DNA of 64,000 bases from Kiloniella sp. EL199 (GTDB lineage Bacteria > Pseudomonadota > Alphaproteobacteria > Kiloniellales > Kiloniellaceae): the NCBI RefSeq assembly GCF_900313065.1, contig NZ_OMPU01000015.1, positions 49 to 64,048 of the forward strand, given 5' to 3'. Of this stretch, positions 1 to 9,233 are shown in pieces. Position numbers and translations under genes: made by a program. The first letter of the stretch is position 1, and every line of letters starts with the position of its first letter. The notes under the pieces were generated by a model. The model was not told the DNA's origin. It made no database searches and was given only the letters and a program-made list of their open reading frames with translations.

Positions 1-321
1 CATGTTCACGATAGTAAATTAATGCCTGAATTTCTGGACTGGGAGGTACCGCCTCTGGCTATTGTTGCCGACAAAGCCTACAGCAGTGGTAAAATCAGAC
101 AGGATATCGCTGATGAAGGTGCTTTGGCGGTTATCCCCTCAAAACGAAATGCCAAAAATCCCGTTCCCCATGATAAAAATCTCTATGCTATGAGAAATAT
201 TGTTGAACGGTTCTTCTGTAAAATGAAAGATATGAGGCGGCTGGCAACACGATTTGAGAAAAAGGGAGCAAACTTTTTAAATATGCTATACCTCTTTTCA
301 ATGAAATTATGGATCAATTGA
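1..321 (+). CDS. IS5-family (IS427-like) transposase, C-terminal part, cut by window edge
   Basis: The reading frame is open from the first base (HVHDSKLM...), so this is the C-terminal half of a transposase whose start lies outside the window. The text resembles the second half of IS5/IS427-group DDE transposases: a VADKAY block carrying the second catalytic Asp, then NIVERFFCKMKDMRRLATRF, which contains the YREK-like Glu, and a short NFL... tail ending in a typical hydrophobic run. The N-terminal DDE aspartate is not visible. In this IS group the transposase is often split in two frames, so the visible part may be ORF B. Whether the whole element is intact cannot be judged here. Confidence 0.85.
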   Translation, partial: HVHDSKLMPEFLDWEVPPLAIVADKAYSSGKIRQDIADEGALAVIPSKRNAKNPVPHDKNLYAMRNIVERFFCKMKDMRRLATRFEKKGANFLNMLYLFSMKLWIN

Positions 322-331
322 GTCCACACCC
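1..331 (+). mobile_element. Right end of an IS5-family insertion sequence
   Basis: The transposase fragment stops at 321. Its stop codon is embedded in tgagtccacaccc (319-331), which looks like a terminal inverted repeat of an IS427-type element, followed by ctag/tag. The left end is outside the window, so neither the matching inverted repeat nor the target duplication can be checked. The exact boundary is an inference. Confidence 0.5.
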
Positions 332-342
332 TAGTTAATTAA

Positions 343-371
343 GGCGTCAGAGTTTCTGGCGCCTTTTCATT
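343..371 (+). terminator. Rho-independent terminator
   Basis: A 9-bp stem (343-351 with 355-363, one G-U pair) and a 3-nt loop are followed by tttt and a T-rich stretch. It lies just outside the IS end and probably belongs to the host gene that the IS adjoins. Confidence 0.7.
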
Positions 372-444
372 TTCTTGCCCTTACTATTATATAATTTTAC
401 CCTCGTCCTATAGTAGTAAAATATTTCAAAATATAGGTTGGAAA

Positions 445-798
445 ATGAACTCAATGAACATTATTTCCTTATTAGGGGGATTAGGTATAGGGACAATTCT
501 ACATTCAGTAGTTACCCACTTCTTAAAAGAAAGAGCTAATGCGATCTCGTTGACTCAAGAGAAAAAACGGGATGTGTATTTAGGACTTTTAGACGTTTAC
601 TATAAAAGAGTTCTTGCTGAAGAATCGTCCCAAGAATCTAGAGATGCATTTCGACATGCAGAGCTAATTGTCCAATTATATGGAAGCACTTCTGTCTGCG
701 AATTAACTCGCCAATTTTACACTATCCCAGACAATAAACATCATGTGTTGATAGATAAATTAGTCCAAGCAATGAGACGTGATTTAAACAAGGTTTGA
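445..798 (+). CDS. Hypothetical small membrane-anchored protein
   Basis: This 117-residue protein is not recognised. Residues about 4-25 are hydrophobic and Gly-rich (IISLLGGLGIGTILHSVV), suggesting one N-terminal membrane helix. The remainder is charged and helix-prone (EKKRDVYLGLLDVYYKR, LVQAMRRDL) and would be cytoplasmic. The upstream stretch has a plausible aggttgg ribosome site. It stands alone between the IS end and the FMN protein, and its codon usage is more AT-rich than its neighbours, so it may be accessory DNA carried in with the IS-flanking region. No function is proposed. Confidence 0.6.
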   Translation: MNSMNIISLLGGLGIGTILHSVVTHFLKERANAISLTQEKKRDVYLGLLDVYYKRVLAEESSQESRDAFRHAELIVQLYGSTSVCELTRQFYTIPDNKHHVLIDKLVQAMRRDLNKV

Positions 799-964
799 TA
801 ATCTTCAGGAACTGATTTTATTTTGGGGCGGGACAGTTACTGATGGAATAGGAGAGGTACAAAATCTATGTAGTCACAAATTGCTACTTTTCTTGTGACT
901 GGCTTTTAAGAGAGTTTTCCTATTATAGTTTATGAAATGAAAATGATAATGGGGAGAGATTTTA

Positions 965-2470
965 ATGGAACAGATACCTGATTTTGTCGTCACCTTTCTG
1001 GAACTTCTCTCTTTTCTTTTTATAACGGCTGTTGGCGCTGGTTTCCTGTGGTTGATATATGCCTATATCAGCGATGTAACGCAGACGGAAAGTACGTTAC
1101 GTCGAAACTATCCGGTTATTGCCCGCTTCAGGTATCTTTTTGAACATCTGGGGGAGTTTTTTCGCCAATATTTTTTTGCTCTGGATCGTGAAGAGATGCC
1201 CTTTAATCGCGCAGAGCGGTCATGGGTTTATCGTGCCGCAAAGAATGTTGATTCCACTGTTGCCTTTGGGTCTTCACGAGATTTGCGACCTGCGGGAACG
1301 GTGTTTTTTGTGAACTGTCCTTTTCCGACTCAGGCCGAAGATGCGGTTGAGCCCGGTAATGTGGTGATCGGCCCTTATTGTCGGCAACCTTATGAAACCG
1401 ATAGTATATTTAACATTTCTGGCATGAGCTATGGTGCCATCTCTATCCCCGCGGTTCGGGCCTTGTCGAAAGGGGCTAAAAAGGCAGGTATCTGGTTGAA
1501 CACAGGTGAGGGAGGTTTGTCGCCTTATCATTTGGAAGGTGGCGCAGATATTGTGTTCCAGATTGGCACAGCCAAGTTTGGTGTTCGCAAACCAGAAGGC
1601 GGTTTCGATGAGGAAAAGCTTCGGGAAGTTGCGGAACACGATCAGGTGAAAATGTTTGAGCTTAAGCTTTCTCAAGGGGCCAAGCCGGGGAAGGGGGGGA
1701 TTTTGCCGGGTGAAAAGGTCACTGAAGAAATTTCCCAAATTCGCGGTATTCCTGTCGGACAATCTGCCATCAGTCCAAATCGCCATCCAGAGGTGAAATG
1801 CGAGAGTGATCTTTTGGATATGATGGCCTATATCCGCGATACCACAGGCAAACCGGTTGGTTTTAAGATGGTGGTCGGGGCTTATGGTTTTTTTGATAAC
1901 CTATGTGAGGAAATCAAAAAACGCGGCATTGAAAGCGCCCCTGATTTTATCACGATTGATAGTGCTGATGGGGGAACAGGCGCAGCCCCGATGAGCTTGA
2001 TTGATAACATGGGTGTTCCACTACGGGAAAGTTTGCCTCATGTGGTGGATACCTTGATTAAACACGGGTTACGTGATCGTATTAAAGTCTGTGCCAGTGG
2101 TAAGATGATTAACCCGTCTGATGTGGCGTGGGCCTATTGTGCAGGGGCCGATTTTGTTAATTCTGCGCGTGGCTTTATGTTTGCCCTTGGATGTATTCAG
2201 GCGTTGCAGTGTAACAAGAATACCTGTCCAACCGGCGTGACCACCCACAACAAAAAACTACAGTTCGGCCTTGACCCGACTACTAAATCAGAACGTGTCG
2301 CCAGCTATGCGAAGAACATGCGTAAAGAAGTCGGAACTATCGCCCACAGTTGTGGTGCGGCAGATGCGCGTGCGTTAAAGCGCTATCATGCCCGCATTGT
2401 TCTTGATACGGGGCGCAGTGTTTCAATGGATGAACTTTATCCTGATCCTTTAAGGCAAGCTGCTGAATAA
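965..2470 (+). CDS. FMN-binding glutamate synthase-like protein, membrane-anchored
   Basis: This 501-residue protein belongs to the GltB-like FMN-binding family, the central domain of glutamate synthase without the amidotransferase part. Residues about 8-38 form a hydrophobic N-terminal anchor. The FMN domain follows, with FNISGMSYGAIS, GEGGLSPYH, KPGKGGILPG and the Gly-rich IDSADGGTGAAPMSL blocks. C416 and C421 (CNKNTCPTGV) match the cysteine cluster that holds the [3Fe-4S] centre in glutamate synthases. A strong ggggagag ribosome site precedes the ATG. No glutaminase domain or small subunit is nearby, so ammonia-dependent or other FMN chemistry is as likely as glutamate synthesis. A FadR-type regulator lies convergently 5 bp downstream. 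The family assignment is firm; the substrate is unknown. Confidence 0.88.
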   Translation: MEQIPDFVVTFLELLSFLFITAVGAGFLWLIYAYISDVTQTESTLRRNYPVIARFRYLFEHLGEFFRQYFFALDREEMPFNRAERSWVYRAAKNVDSTVAFGSSRDLRPAGTVFFVNCPFPTQAEDAVEPGNVVIGPYCRQPYETDSIFNISGMSYGAISIPAVRALSKGAKKAGIWLNTGEGGLSPYHLEGGADIVFQIGTAKFGVRKPEGGFDEEKLREVAEHDQVKMFELKLSQGAKPGKGGILPGEKVTEEISQIRGIPVGQSAISPNRHPEVKCESDLLDMMAYIRDTTGKPVGFKMVVGAYGFFDNLCEEIKKRGIESAPDFITIDSADGGTGAAPMSLIDNMGVPLRESLPHVVDTLIKHGLRDRIKVCASGKMINPSDVAWAYCAGADFVNSARGFMFALGCIQALQCNKNTCPTGVTTHNKKLQFGLDPTTKSERVASYAKNMRKEVGTIAHSCGAADARALKRYHARIVLDTGRSVSMDELYPDPLRQAAE

Positions 2471-2475
2471 TAGTT

Positions 2476-3213
2476 CTAGGGAGTATCCGGGGAAACAGCG
2501 TGTTTAATGTCGTTGATATGATCCCGCATTGCTTCTGCTGCAGCGACAGGGTCGTGTGCTTGCAAAGCCTTTAGGATGCGGCAATGGCCAGTGATGGAGG
2601 CAACCCGTCGCTCATCACTTTGATGACCTTCGGTACGGGATGGGTCCATTGATGCACTGATCTTGTCCATTAAATCAGATAAAAGCGCATTTCCCGTTGC
2701 CTTGGCAATAAGCGCATGAAAATTTCGATCAATTTTTTGCAGTTCACTTCGATCTTCAGTGGTCATTTGTGTTCTGACCAGTTGATCCATTTCTTTTAAC
2801 TGTTCCGGCAGGATCATTTCGGCAGCAAGGGCGGCAATTTGTGGTTCCATCAACTCACGAAGCTGAAAGACTTCGAATAAGCGACGGGCGTCACCTGATA
2901 CCAGCGAGGACAGGGCGCGGGTTAACTCTTCTCGCGAGGAAGATCTGATGTAGTTGCCGCTTCCGCGTTTTGGGGCCAGAACACCTTGTTCTTGTAAAAC
3001 ACGGATGGCTTCCCGGACTGAATGGCGTGAAACAGCAAACAAATCAGATAGACGTCGTTCGGAAGGAAGAGCATCACCAGGGCCCATATCCTCGTCGCTG
3101 ATCAGTTTTCTGATCTTGGCGATAACGTCTTCATAGGCACGCGCTGTTGAAACCGAATTTTCGTTACTTTCAATTTCTTGTTCTACCGGCGCGGATTGAC
3201 TTTGTTCTATCAT
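2476..3213 (-). CDS. GntR-family (FadR subfamily) transcriptional regulator
   Basis: This 245-residue regulator has an N-terminal winged helix (about residues 25-95; PSERRLSDLFAVSRHSVREA is the recognition region) and a C-terminal all-helical FCD ligand domain with the usual metal-binding His positions (FHALI, ITGHCRIL, MRDHI). This is the PdhR/LldR/FadR layout, which usually senses an organic acid. A gggagagc ribosome site precedes the ATG. It ends 5 bp from the convergent FMN protein and is followed upstream by the TauE-like exporter on the same strand (37-bp gap). It could therefore control that exporter or an unlinked pathway. The effector cannot be inferred. Confidence 0.9.
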   Translation of the reverse strand: MIEQSQSAPVEQEIESNENSVSTARAYEDVIAKIRKLISDEDMGPGDALPSERRLSDLFAVSRHSVREAIRVLQEQGVLAPKRGSGNYIRSSSREELTRALSSLVSGDARRLFEVFQLRELMEPQIAALAAEMILPEQLKEMDQLVRTQMTTEDRSELQKIDRNFHALIAKATGNALLSDLMDKISASMDPSRTEGHQSDERRVASITGHCRILKALQAHDPVAAAEAMRDHINDIKHAVSPDTP

Positions 3214-3250
3214 ACTTGCTCTCCCATCACTGCCTTCTAAGGCAGCCTTC

Positions 3251-4078
3251 TTATGTTAGCAAGTCGTGTATCATGCGCAAGCTTGTGATGAAGAGGAAAA
3301 AGGCAAAGGACAGGCGAAGTAACTTTGGCGGAATTGCATGGGCAATTTTTGCGCCGATCGGGGCAAAGAATCCGGATGTTGGAATGATTAGGGCGAAGCC
3401 AATCAGGTTGACATAGCCAAGGGAAAAATCTGGTCTGCCGGGTAGTCCCAAACCGTAGTAGATATAGCCAAGAAACCCTGGAACCGCGATGATAAGTCCT
3501 ATCGCTGATGCTGTCGCAACAGCTTTGCGAATGGGGTAATTGAAAAGGGTGAGAATAGGCACTGACAAGGTTCCGCCACCTATGCCCATCAGGACGGAAA
3601 TTCCACCGATGAAAACCCCGATAAGCTGTTTAAAGGGAGAGCCGGGCAGTTGATCGGAGATATGTGCGCCATCAGGACGGAAAGCCATATTCACTGCTAC
3701 GATTAAGGCAATGATCGCAAAGACGGCGATCAAGGCTTCGGACCCGATATTTCCGCCAACGACAACGCCTGTCAGAACTCCAATTGCAACGGCTGGTCCC
3801 CAGCTCTTTAGCAAGTCTGTATCAACAGCATCTTTGTTGTAGTGGGATCGGGCAGAGGCAAAACCCGTGATAAGAATAGTTGCTAACGACGTTCCGACAG
3901 CGGTGTGCATCCGGACAGACTCATCAACGCCAATAAGGCTGAAAAGGTGATATAGGACGGGGACAATAACAATACCGCCACCAACGCCTAACAGACCTGC
4001 AATTAACCCGGCAACAACACCTGTTGCCAGCAAGACAGCTGCAAGTATAAGCAAATCTGTTGAAAAGAGTGCGTCCAT
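3251..4078 (-). CDS. Sulfite exporter TauE/SafE family membrane protein
   Basis: This 275-residue polytopic protein has about eight hydrophobic segments in two repeated halves. Both halves carry the family's glycine-rich signature (GLLGVGGGIVIVPVL near the N-terminus, LMGIGGGTLSVPIL in the middle). Family members move small organosulfur or carboxylate anions across the inner membrane. The FadR-type regulator lies immediately downstream on the same strand, suggesting co-transcription. The substrate is unknown; sulfite or sulfoacetate-type anions are known for some relatives only. Confidence 0.9.
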   Translation of the reverse strand: MDALFSTDLLILAAVLLATGVVAGLIAGLLGVGGGIVIVPVLYHLFSLIGVDESVRMHTAVGTSLATILITGFASARSHYNKDAVDTDLLKSWGPAVAIGVLTGVVVGGNIGSEALIAVFAIIALIVAVNMAFRPDGAHISDQLPGSPFKQLIGVFIGGISVLMGIGGGTLSVPILTLFNYPIRKAVATASAIGLIIAVPGFLGYIYYGLGLPGRPDFSLGYVNLIGFALIIPTSGFFAPIGAKIAHAIPPKLLRLSFAFFLFITSLRMIHDLLT

Positions 4079-4284
4079 CTACATAAAGCCTGATCAAGAG
4101 GAAAAATTTTGAATGTCAAAATAAACTTATTGAAACTATCAGTAATATTGGTTGTACCAATTATCATCATCATCTATCTTTGCTGTCAAGTTATGTTGTT
4201 TTGACGCTTTATCCTTGGAATTAGCCAATTTTTTCGTGAGAACCCGGTTTCGAGGAAATTTTGTCAACTCGGGAGTAATAAAAT

Positions 4285-6096
4285 ATGAATGAATTTACCA
4301 CACGGCCAGAGATTGTGGGAACCTTTGGTGTTGTTACCTCTACCCATTGGCTGGCAACAGCAGCTGGCATGGGCATACTGGAACGGGGTGGAAATGCTTA
4401 TGATGCTGCGGTTGCAACAGGCTTTGCATTACAGGTAGTTGAACCGCACTTGAACGGCCCGGGTGGGGAAGTTCCGATTATTGTCGCGCCGGAAAAGGGA
4501 CCTGTGAAAGTGATAAACGGGCAGGGACCTGCACCACAAAAGGCTACTTTGGAAGCATATCAGGCTTTGGATTTGTCTATTGTGCCTGGCTCGGGGATGC
4601 TTTCGGCTGTAGTGCCCGGTGCTTTTGATGCCTGGATGTTAATGTTGCTGGATTACGGAACCATGTCCTTGCGGGATGTTCTGTCCTACGCAATTAACTA
4701 TGCACGTGATGGCTATTCCATCGTTCCCAATATTGCCCATACCATAAACCGGGTGAAGGTCCTTTTCGAGGATGAATGGACATCATCAGCTGATATCTAT
4801 CTCAAAGGCGGAAAAGTACCGGAAGCAGGTGAGCTTTTTAAAAATCCTGAAATGGCCGATATGTACGATCGCATTATTTCCGAGGCTGAAGCTGCTTCAG
4901 ATAGCCGAGAGGGACAAATCGAAGCTGCGCGAAAAATCTGGTCAGAAGGTTTTGTGGCCAAAGCGATCATGGATTTTTGTGAAACAGCAGAAGTTATGGA
5001 TACAACCGGACGTCGACACAAAGCTTTACTGAGCAAAGATGATCTGGCTGGTTGGTCTGCTTCTTATGAGGAGCCTCTTACATTTGATTATCACGGTTAT
5101 ACGGTCTGCAAGACTGCGGCGTGGGGACAGGGACCTGTTTTCTTGCAGCAACTGGCGTTGTTAAAAGGTTTTGATCTGGATGCTCTGAATGAAAAGTCGC
5201 CAGAATTTGTACATTTGGTGACAGAGAGTGCAAAGCTGGCTTTTGCAGATCGGGAAGCTTTTTATGGTGATCCGGATTTTGTTGATGTTCCGATGGATAT
5301 CCTGCTGTCGGATGCTTACAACGATGAACGCCGTAAACTTATTTTGGACACAGCCTCTTTTGAGATCAGGCCAGGATCTGTTCCGGGTAAGGGGGGAAAT
5401 GTTGTTGTCCGGATTAAAGGAACCACAGATGAAGGCAAAGACAATAAAGATATTGGCGAGCCTACTGTTGCACGTTTTGATGATGAACCAAGCCCTGATG
5501 ATAAAGGTGGTGCAAAGGGAGATACGTGTCATCTCGATATTATTGATCGCTGGGGGAATATGGTTTCAGCGACGCCAAGCGGTGGATGGTTACAGTCTTC
5601 CCCAATTATTCCGGGGTTGGGATTTTGTCTGACAAACCGGGCACAGATGTTTTGGCTGGATGAAACCTCTCCAGCCTGTATAGCCCCGGGAAAGCTTCCA
5701 AGAACGACATTAACGCCGTCACTTGCTTTGAAAGATGGTATCCCTTACATGGTCTTTGGAACACCGGGCGGAGATCAACAGGATCAATGGTCGTTGCATT
5801 TTTTCCTTCGCCATGTTCATTTTGGATTGAACCTTCAAGAAGCCATTGATGCACCAGCTTTTCAGACGGCACATTTCCCCAGCTCGTTCTATCCGCGTGA
5901 ATGTGATCCCGGGAATCTGGCTTTGGAGGGGCGCTTCCCGTCTGAAACAATCGAAGAATTGAAACGTCGCGGGCACAAGATTGTCATTGAGCCAGACTGG
6001 TCCCTGGGGCGCATGGCCGCGGCTTCAAAAGAAAAGGGTTTGTTAAAGGCTGCAGCTAACCCTCGGTTTATGCAAGGTTATGCTGCTGGGCGGTAG
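4285..6096 (+). CDS. Gamma-glutamyltransferase family protein
   Basis: This 603-residue Ntn-hydrolase has the N-terminal GGNAYDAAVATGFALQVVEPHLNGPGG signature of the family's large subunit. The autoprocessing site falls before T414 in GDTCHLDIIDRWGNMVS; T414 aligns with the nucleophile Thr of classical enzymes. The residue after it is Cys, where the E. coli enzyme has a second Thr. The small subunit continues with a TPSGGWLQSSP loop. No signal peptide is visible, unlike the periplasmic E. coli enzyme, so this copy is probably cytoplasmic. A gggag site precedes the ATG. It faces the dimethylglycine-dehydrogenase-like gene across a shared terminator. It could act on a gamma-glutamyl amine or amide, but that is inference. 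Confidence 0.9.
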   Translation: MNEFTTRPEIVGTFGVVTSTHWLATAAGMGILERGGNAYDAAVATGFALQVVEPHLNGPGGEVPIIVAPEKGPVKVINGQGPAPQKATLEAYQALDLSIVPGSGMLSAVVPGAFDAWMLMLLDYGTMSLRDVLSYAINYARDGYSIVPNIAHTINRVKVLFEDEWTSSADIYLKGGKVPEAGELFKNPEMADMYDRIISEAEAASDSREGQIEAARKIWSEGFVAKAIMDFCETAEVMDTTGRRHKALLSKDDLAGWSASYEEPLTFDYHGYTVCKTAAWGQGPVFLQQLALLKGFDLDALNEKSPEFVHLVTESAKLAFADREAFYGDPDFVDVPMDILLSDAYNDERRKLILDTASFEIRPGSVPGKGGNVVVRIKGTTDEGKDNKDIGEPTVARFDDEPSPDDKGGAKGDTCHLDIIDRWGNMVSATPSGGWLQSSPIIPGLGFCLTNRAQMFWLDETSPACIAPGKLPRTTLTPSLALKDGIPYMVFGTPGGDQQDQWSLHFFLRHVHFGLNLQEAIDAPAFQTAHFPSSFYPRECDPGNLALEGRFPSETIEELKRRGHKIVIEPDWSLGRMAAASKEKGLLKAAANPRFMQGYAAGR

Positions 6097-6142
6097 TCTG
6101 CCGATAATCTAATGATCGGATAATTTGATTATATAGAATAGA

Positions 6143-6175
6143 AAAAGCCGCAGAGTTGGGAACTCTGCGGCTTTT
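6143..6175. terminator. Bidirectional terminator between convergent genes
   Basis: A perfect 15-bp inverted repeat (6143-6157 with 6161-6175) and a GGG loop have A/T runs at both ends, so it can stop the gamma-glutamyltransferase transcript and the opposing flavoprotein transcript. Confidence 0.9.
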
Positions 6176-6197
6176 AAGTTTCTTACGTTTGTCGGTA

Positions 6198-8717
6198 TTA
6201 TTCGACGTTGCGCAAGATCTTGTTTTCAGGATCGTACGGTGATTCTTCAACAATAGTTGCTTTGAAGAGATTTCCGAGAATATAGACGTCCAGCTCTGTG
6301 CCAATTTCGGCCAGATCAGGACGAACCATTGCCAAGGCGATAGATTTCTGAGTACGGAAACCGTAACCACCGGATGTTACACGCCCAACCATTTCATCGT
6401 TGAGATAGATAGGTTCGGAACCGCGGGCATCACAGTCAGTTACACCATGAACTTCAAGGGTAACAAACTGATTGTCAAAACCGCGTTCTTTCCAATCTGC
6501 CAGTGCCTGTTTACCGATGAAATCATCCTCTTTGTCTAGACGAACAAAACGATCAAGACCTGTTTCAAGCGCAGAATATTCGATAGACATTTCTGTCGGG
6601 ATCAAGCGATAGGACTTTTCCAGTCGCATGGAATCCATTGCACGAATGCCAAATGGTTTCAGGCTGAATTCTGCACCAGCTTCCATAAGAAGATCAAAGA
6701 GGTAATTCTGCATTTCGATTGGGTGATGAAGCTCCCAACCATACTCACCAACAAAGTTAACACGTGCAGCAGTGACTGGCGCAATGCCAACAGAGATCTG
6801 TTGTGCGGTCAGCCATGGGAAAGCTTTGTTAGAGAAGTCAGTATCAGACAGCTTTTCCATCAAGAGGCGGGATTTTGGCCCGGCAATAATGAATACACCT
6901 TGTTGAGTTGTAATTTTCTCTAGCTCAACAGAACCATCAGTTGGCTTCAATTTTGTCAGGTAATCCCAGTCATGGCGTTCCTGAGCACCAGCAGATACAA
7001 GGTAATAGCTCTGCTTTCCTGTTTTCAGGATGGTGAATTCAGCACGAACACCGCCGTGCAGGGTCAACATGTGTGTCAAGGCCATACGACCGATCTTTTT
7101 TGGGATCTTATTGGCAACAAGACTGCTCAACCATGCTTCAGCGCCTCTACCTTTAACGATGAATTTGGAGAAAGCAGACATGTCGAGAAGGCCAACATTC
7201 TCCTGAACATTCTTACATTCGTTACCAACGTGCTCGAAGTAGTTAGAGCGTCGGAAAGACCATTTCTCTACAGGAAGTTTACCTTCTTCAGCAGGGGCGT
7301 GGTTTTCACGGGTGATTGTGTCATCTTGGTTCAAGTCTTCTTCGGTCAAGCCGTAGCCTTCTGGTGCGAACCAGTTTGGACGCTCCCAACCAAAGACGGT
7401 TCCCATAACGGCACCGTGTTCTTTCATGCGATCATAACAAGGTGAACGCTTTAGACCACGAGCTGCAGGACGAGATTCATCCGGATAGTGAACGGTGAAG
7501 ACATTCGCGTAGGCTTCTTCGTTTTTCTCTTTCAAGAAACCGCGGCCTGCATAAGGGCCGAAACGACGAGGGTCAACACCAGACATATCAATTGTTGGCT
7601 CACCATCAATAATCCATTCTGCCAACTGCCAACCAGCACCACCAGTTGCAGTAATACCAAATGAATGACCTTCGTTAAGCCAGAAGTTCTTTACCCCCCA
7701 TGCCGGACCAATAATTGGCGATCCATCAGGTGTGTAGGCAATCGCACCGTTGTAAACTTCTTTGATGCCGACTTCTGCAAAGGCAGGTACGCGCTCAAAA
7801 GCTGTCTCGATGTAAGGCATCAAGCGTTCAAGCTCACCGTTAAAGAGTTCGTATTTTGCGTCGGGGGCAGGACCGTCAACATAGCAGCAAGGCGCACCAA
7901 CTTCGTATGGGCCAAGCAACAGACCGCCAGCTTCTTCACGCATATACCATGAAGAATCTGATTCACGTAGAACGCCCATTTCTGGAAGCCCTTCTGCGTG
8001 ACGTGCTTTAATGTCAGGGTGTGGCTCTGTGACGATGAACTGGTGCTCAACAGGGATTACAGGAATATCAAGACCAACCATCTCACCGGTTTTGCGGGCA
8101 AAGTTACCGGTACAGGAGATGACGTGTTCGCAAGAGATATCCCCCTTGTCTGTCTGAACGATCCAGCTGTTATCGTCCTGCTGTTCCAAGCCAATAACAG
8201 TTGTATGCTGATGAATTTCAGCACCGTTGTTACGAGCACCTTTTGCAAGAGCCTGTGTCAGTTCTGCAGGCTGAACATATCCATCGTCAACGTGCTGGAT
8301 CGCCCCAAGAATACCGTCTGTGTTACAAAGAGGCCAGATTTCCTTGAGTTCTTCAACAGAAAGCCATTTAACATTGACGCCAAGTGTTTTGGCTACACCA
8401 ACATAGTATTTGTATTCGTCCATGCGGTCCTGTGTACGGGCCAGACGAATATTTGAAACCTGTTTAAGTCCTGAATTCAGGCCAGTTTCTTCTTCCAGAC
8501 GAGAGTAAAGATCTACAGAGTACTGGTGGATTTTACCAACAGAGTAACTCATGTTGAATAGAGGTAGCAAACCGGCAGCGTGCCAAGTGGAACCAGATGT
8601 CAGATCATGACGCTCTAGCAGCGCGACATCTGACCAACCTTTTTTTGCCAAGTGGTAAAGTGTACCAACACCAACAGCACCACCACCGATAACGACGGCT
8701 TTGTAGTGAGATTTCAT
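6198..8717 (-). CDS. Dimethylglycine dehydrogenase-like FAD/GcvT fusion protein
   Basis: This 839-residue protein combines an N-terminal FAD domain (VVIGGGAVGVGTLYHL at residues 8-23), a linker domain, and a C-terminal aminomethyltransferase (GcvT) domain from about residue 450. H46 in SGSTWHAAGL matches the histidine that carries covalent FAD in mammalian dimethylglycine and sarcosine dehydrogenases. The GcvT part contains the GVRAEFTI and FGIRAMDSMRLEKSYR blocks. The expected reaction is oxidative N-demethylation of dimethylglycine (or sarcosine), with the C1 unit captured as 5,10-methylene-THF. It is divergent from the MttB-family gene, whose expected product from glycine betaine is dimethylglycine, so the two would act in sequence. 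Whether dimethylglycine or sarcosine is preferred is not settled by the sequence. Confidence 0.88.
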   Translation of the reverse strand: MKSHYKAVVIGGGAVGVGTLYHLAKKGWSDVALLERHDLTSGSTWHAAGLLPLFNMSYSVGKIHQYSVDLYSRLEEETGLNSGLKQVSNIRLARTQDRMDEYKYYVGVAKTLGVNVKWLSVEELKEIWPLCNTDGILGAIQHVDDGYVQPAELTQALAKGARNNGAEIHQHTTVIGLEQQDDNSWIVQTDKGDISCEHVISCTGNFARKTGEMVGLDIPVIPVEHQFIVTEPHPDIKARHAEGLPEMGVLRESDSSWYMREEAGGLLLGPYEVGAPCCYVDGPAPDAKYELFNGELERLMPYIETAFERVPAFAEVGIKEVYNGAIAYTPDGSPIIGPAWGVKNFWLNEGHSFGITATGGAGWQLAEWIIDGEPTIDMSGVDPRRFGPYAGRGFLKEKNEEAYANVFTVHYPDESRPAARGLKRSPCYDRMKEHGAVMGTVFGWERPNWFAPEGYGLTEEDLNQDDTITRENHAPAEEGKLPVEKWSFRRSNYFEHVGNECKNVQENVGLLDMSAFSKFIVKGRGAEAWLSSLVANKIPKKIGRMALTHMLTLHGGVRAEFTILKTGKQSYYLVSAGAQERHDWDYLTKLKPTDGSVELEKITTQQGVFIIAGPKSRLLMEKLSDTDFSNKAFPWLTAQQISVGIAPVTAARVNFVGEYGWELHHPIEMQNYLFDLLMEAGAEFSLKPFGIRAMDSMRLEKSYRLIPTEMSIEYSALETGLDRFVRLDKEDDFIGKQALADWKERGFDNQFVTLEVHGVTDCDARGSEPIYLNDEMVGRVTSGGYGFRTQKSIALAMVRPDLAEIGTELDVYILGNLFKATIVEESPYDPENKILRNVE

Positions 8718-9233
8718 CGCCTGACTCCAAATTAATGCGACTAAACGTGCTTATGCACAGGGTCAAAGTTGTTTGTTATGTCTCGGCATTTCTTTGCGAT
8801 AGGGCAAGAGCTTTGTTAACTTTTGTAGCGTAAAAGCGACCGATTACATCTGAACATGATGATGAGGAACAGTTCGTTGAACGTCCTATCGGTTTGCGTC
8901 ACCACACTTGCAGTTAACGACATTAATGATCTTTTACGACGTTTTTAACTTTAACAGAACTTGACCCTTTTGGGACAAAGAAAGTCGCTTTATCTCAAGG
9001 TCAATCAAATCGACTCGTTCTTTCAGTATCTGAAATACAGTCACTCAGTTTAATTATTTTTGAAAAATATGATTTAATGGGGCGAAAACTTAATTCTGTT
9101 CTCAAGGTTTTTTTATTAGGGAAATAAGCTTGTTACCCCTCCTTGCCGCATTTGGTTTTTTGTCTGTCGCAATCTAGACAGAGCCAGATTAGTCAGAAGG
9201 GAATATTTCGAGATCTCTATGGGAGGGCAATTA
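8718..9233. promoter_or_regulatory. Long divergent control region between the flavoprotein and MttB-family genes
   Basis: About 515 bp without a gene separates the two divergent genes and must hold both promoters. It contains ATGCGAC at 8735-8741, a heptamer that recurs twice upstream of the corrinoid operon (38028-38034 and 38109-38115), and several related TGCG/ACGAC elements around 8890-8940. These are candidate half-sites for the GlxA-type regulator encoded at 11.1 kb. The region is AT-rich near 9050-9120. The assignment is inference. Confidence 0.4.
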
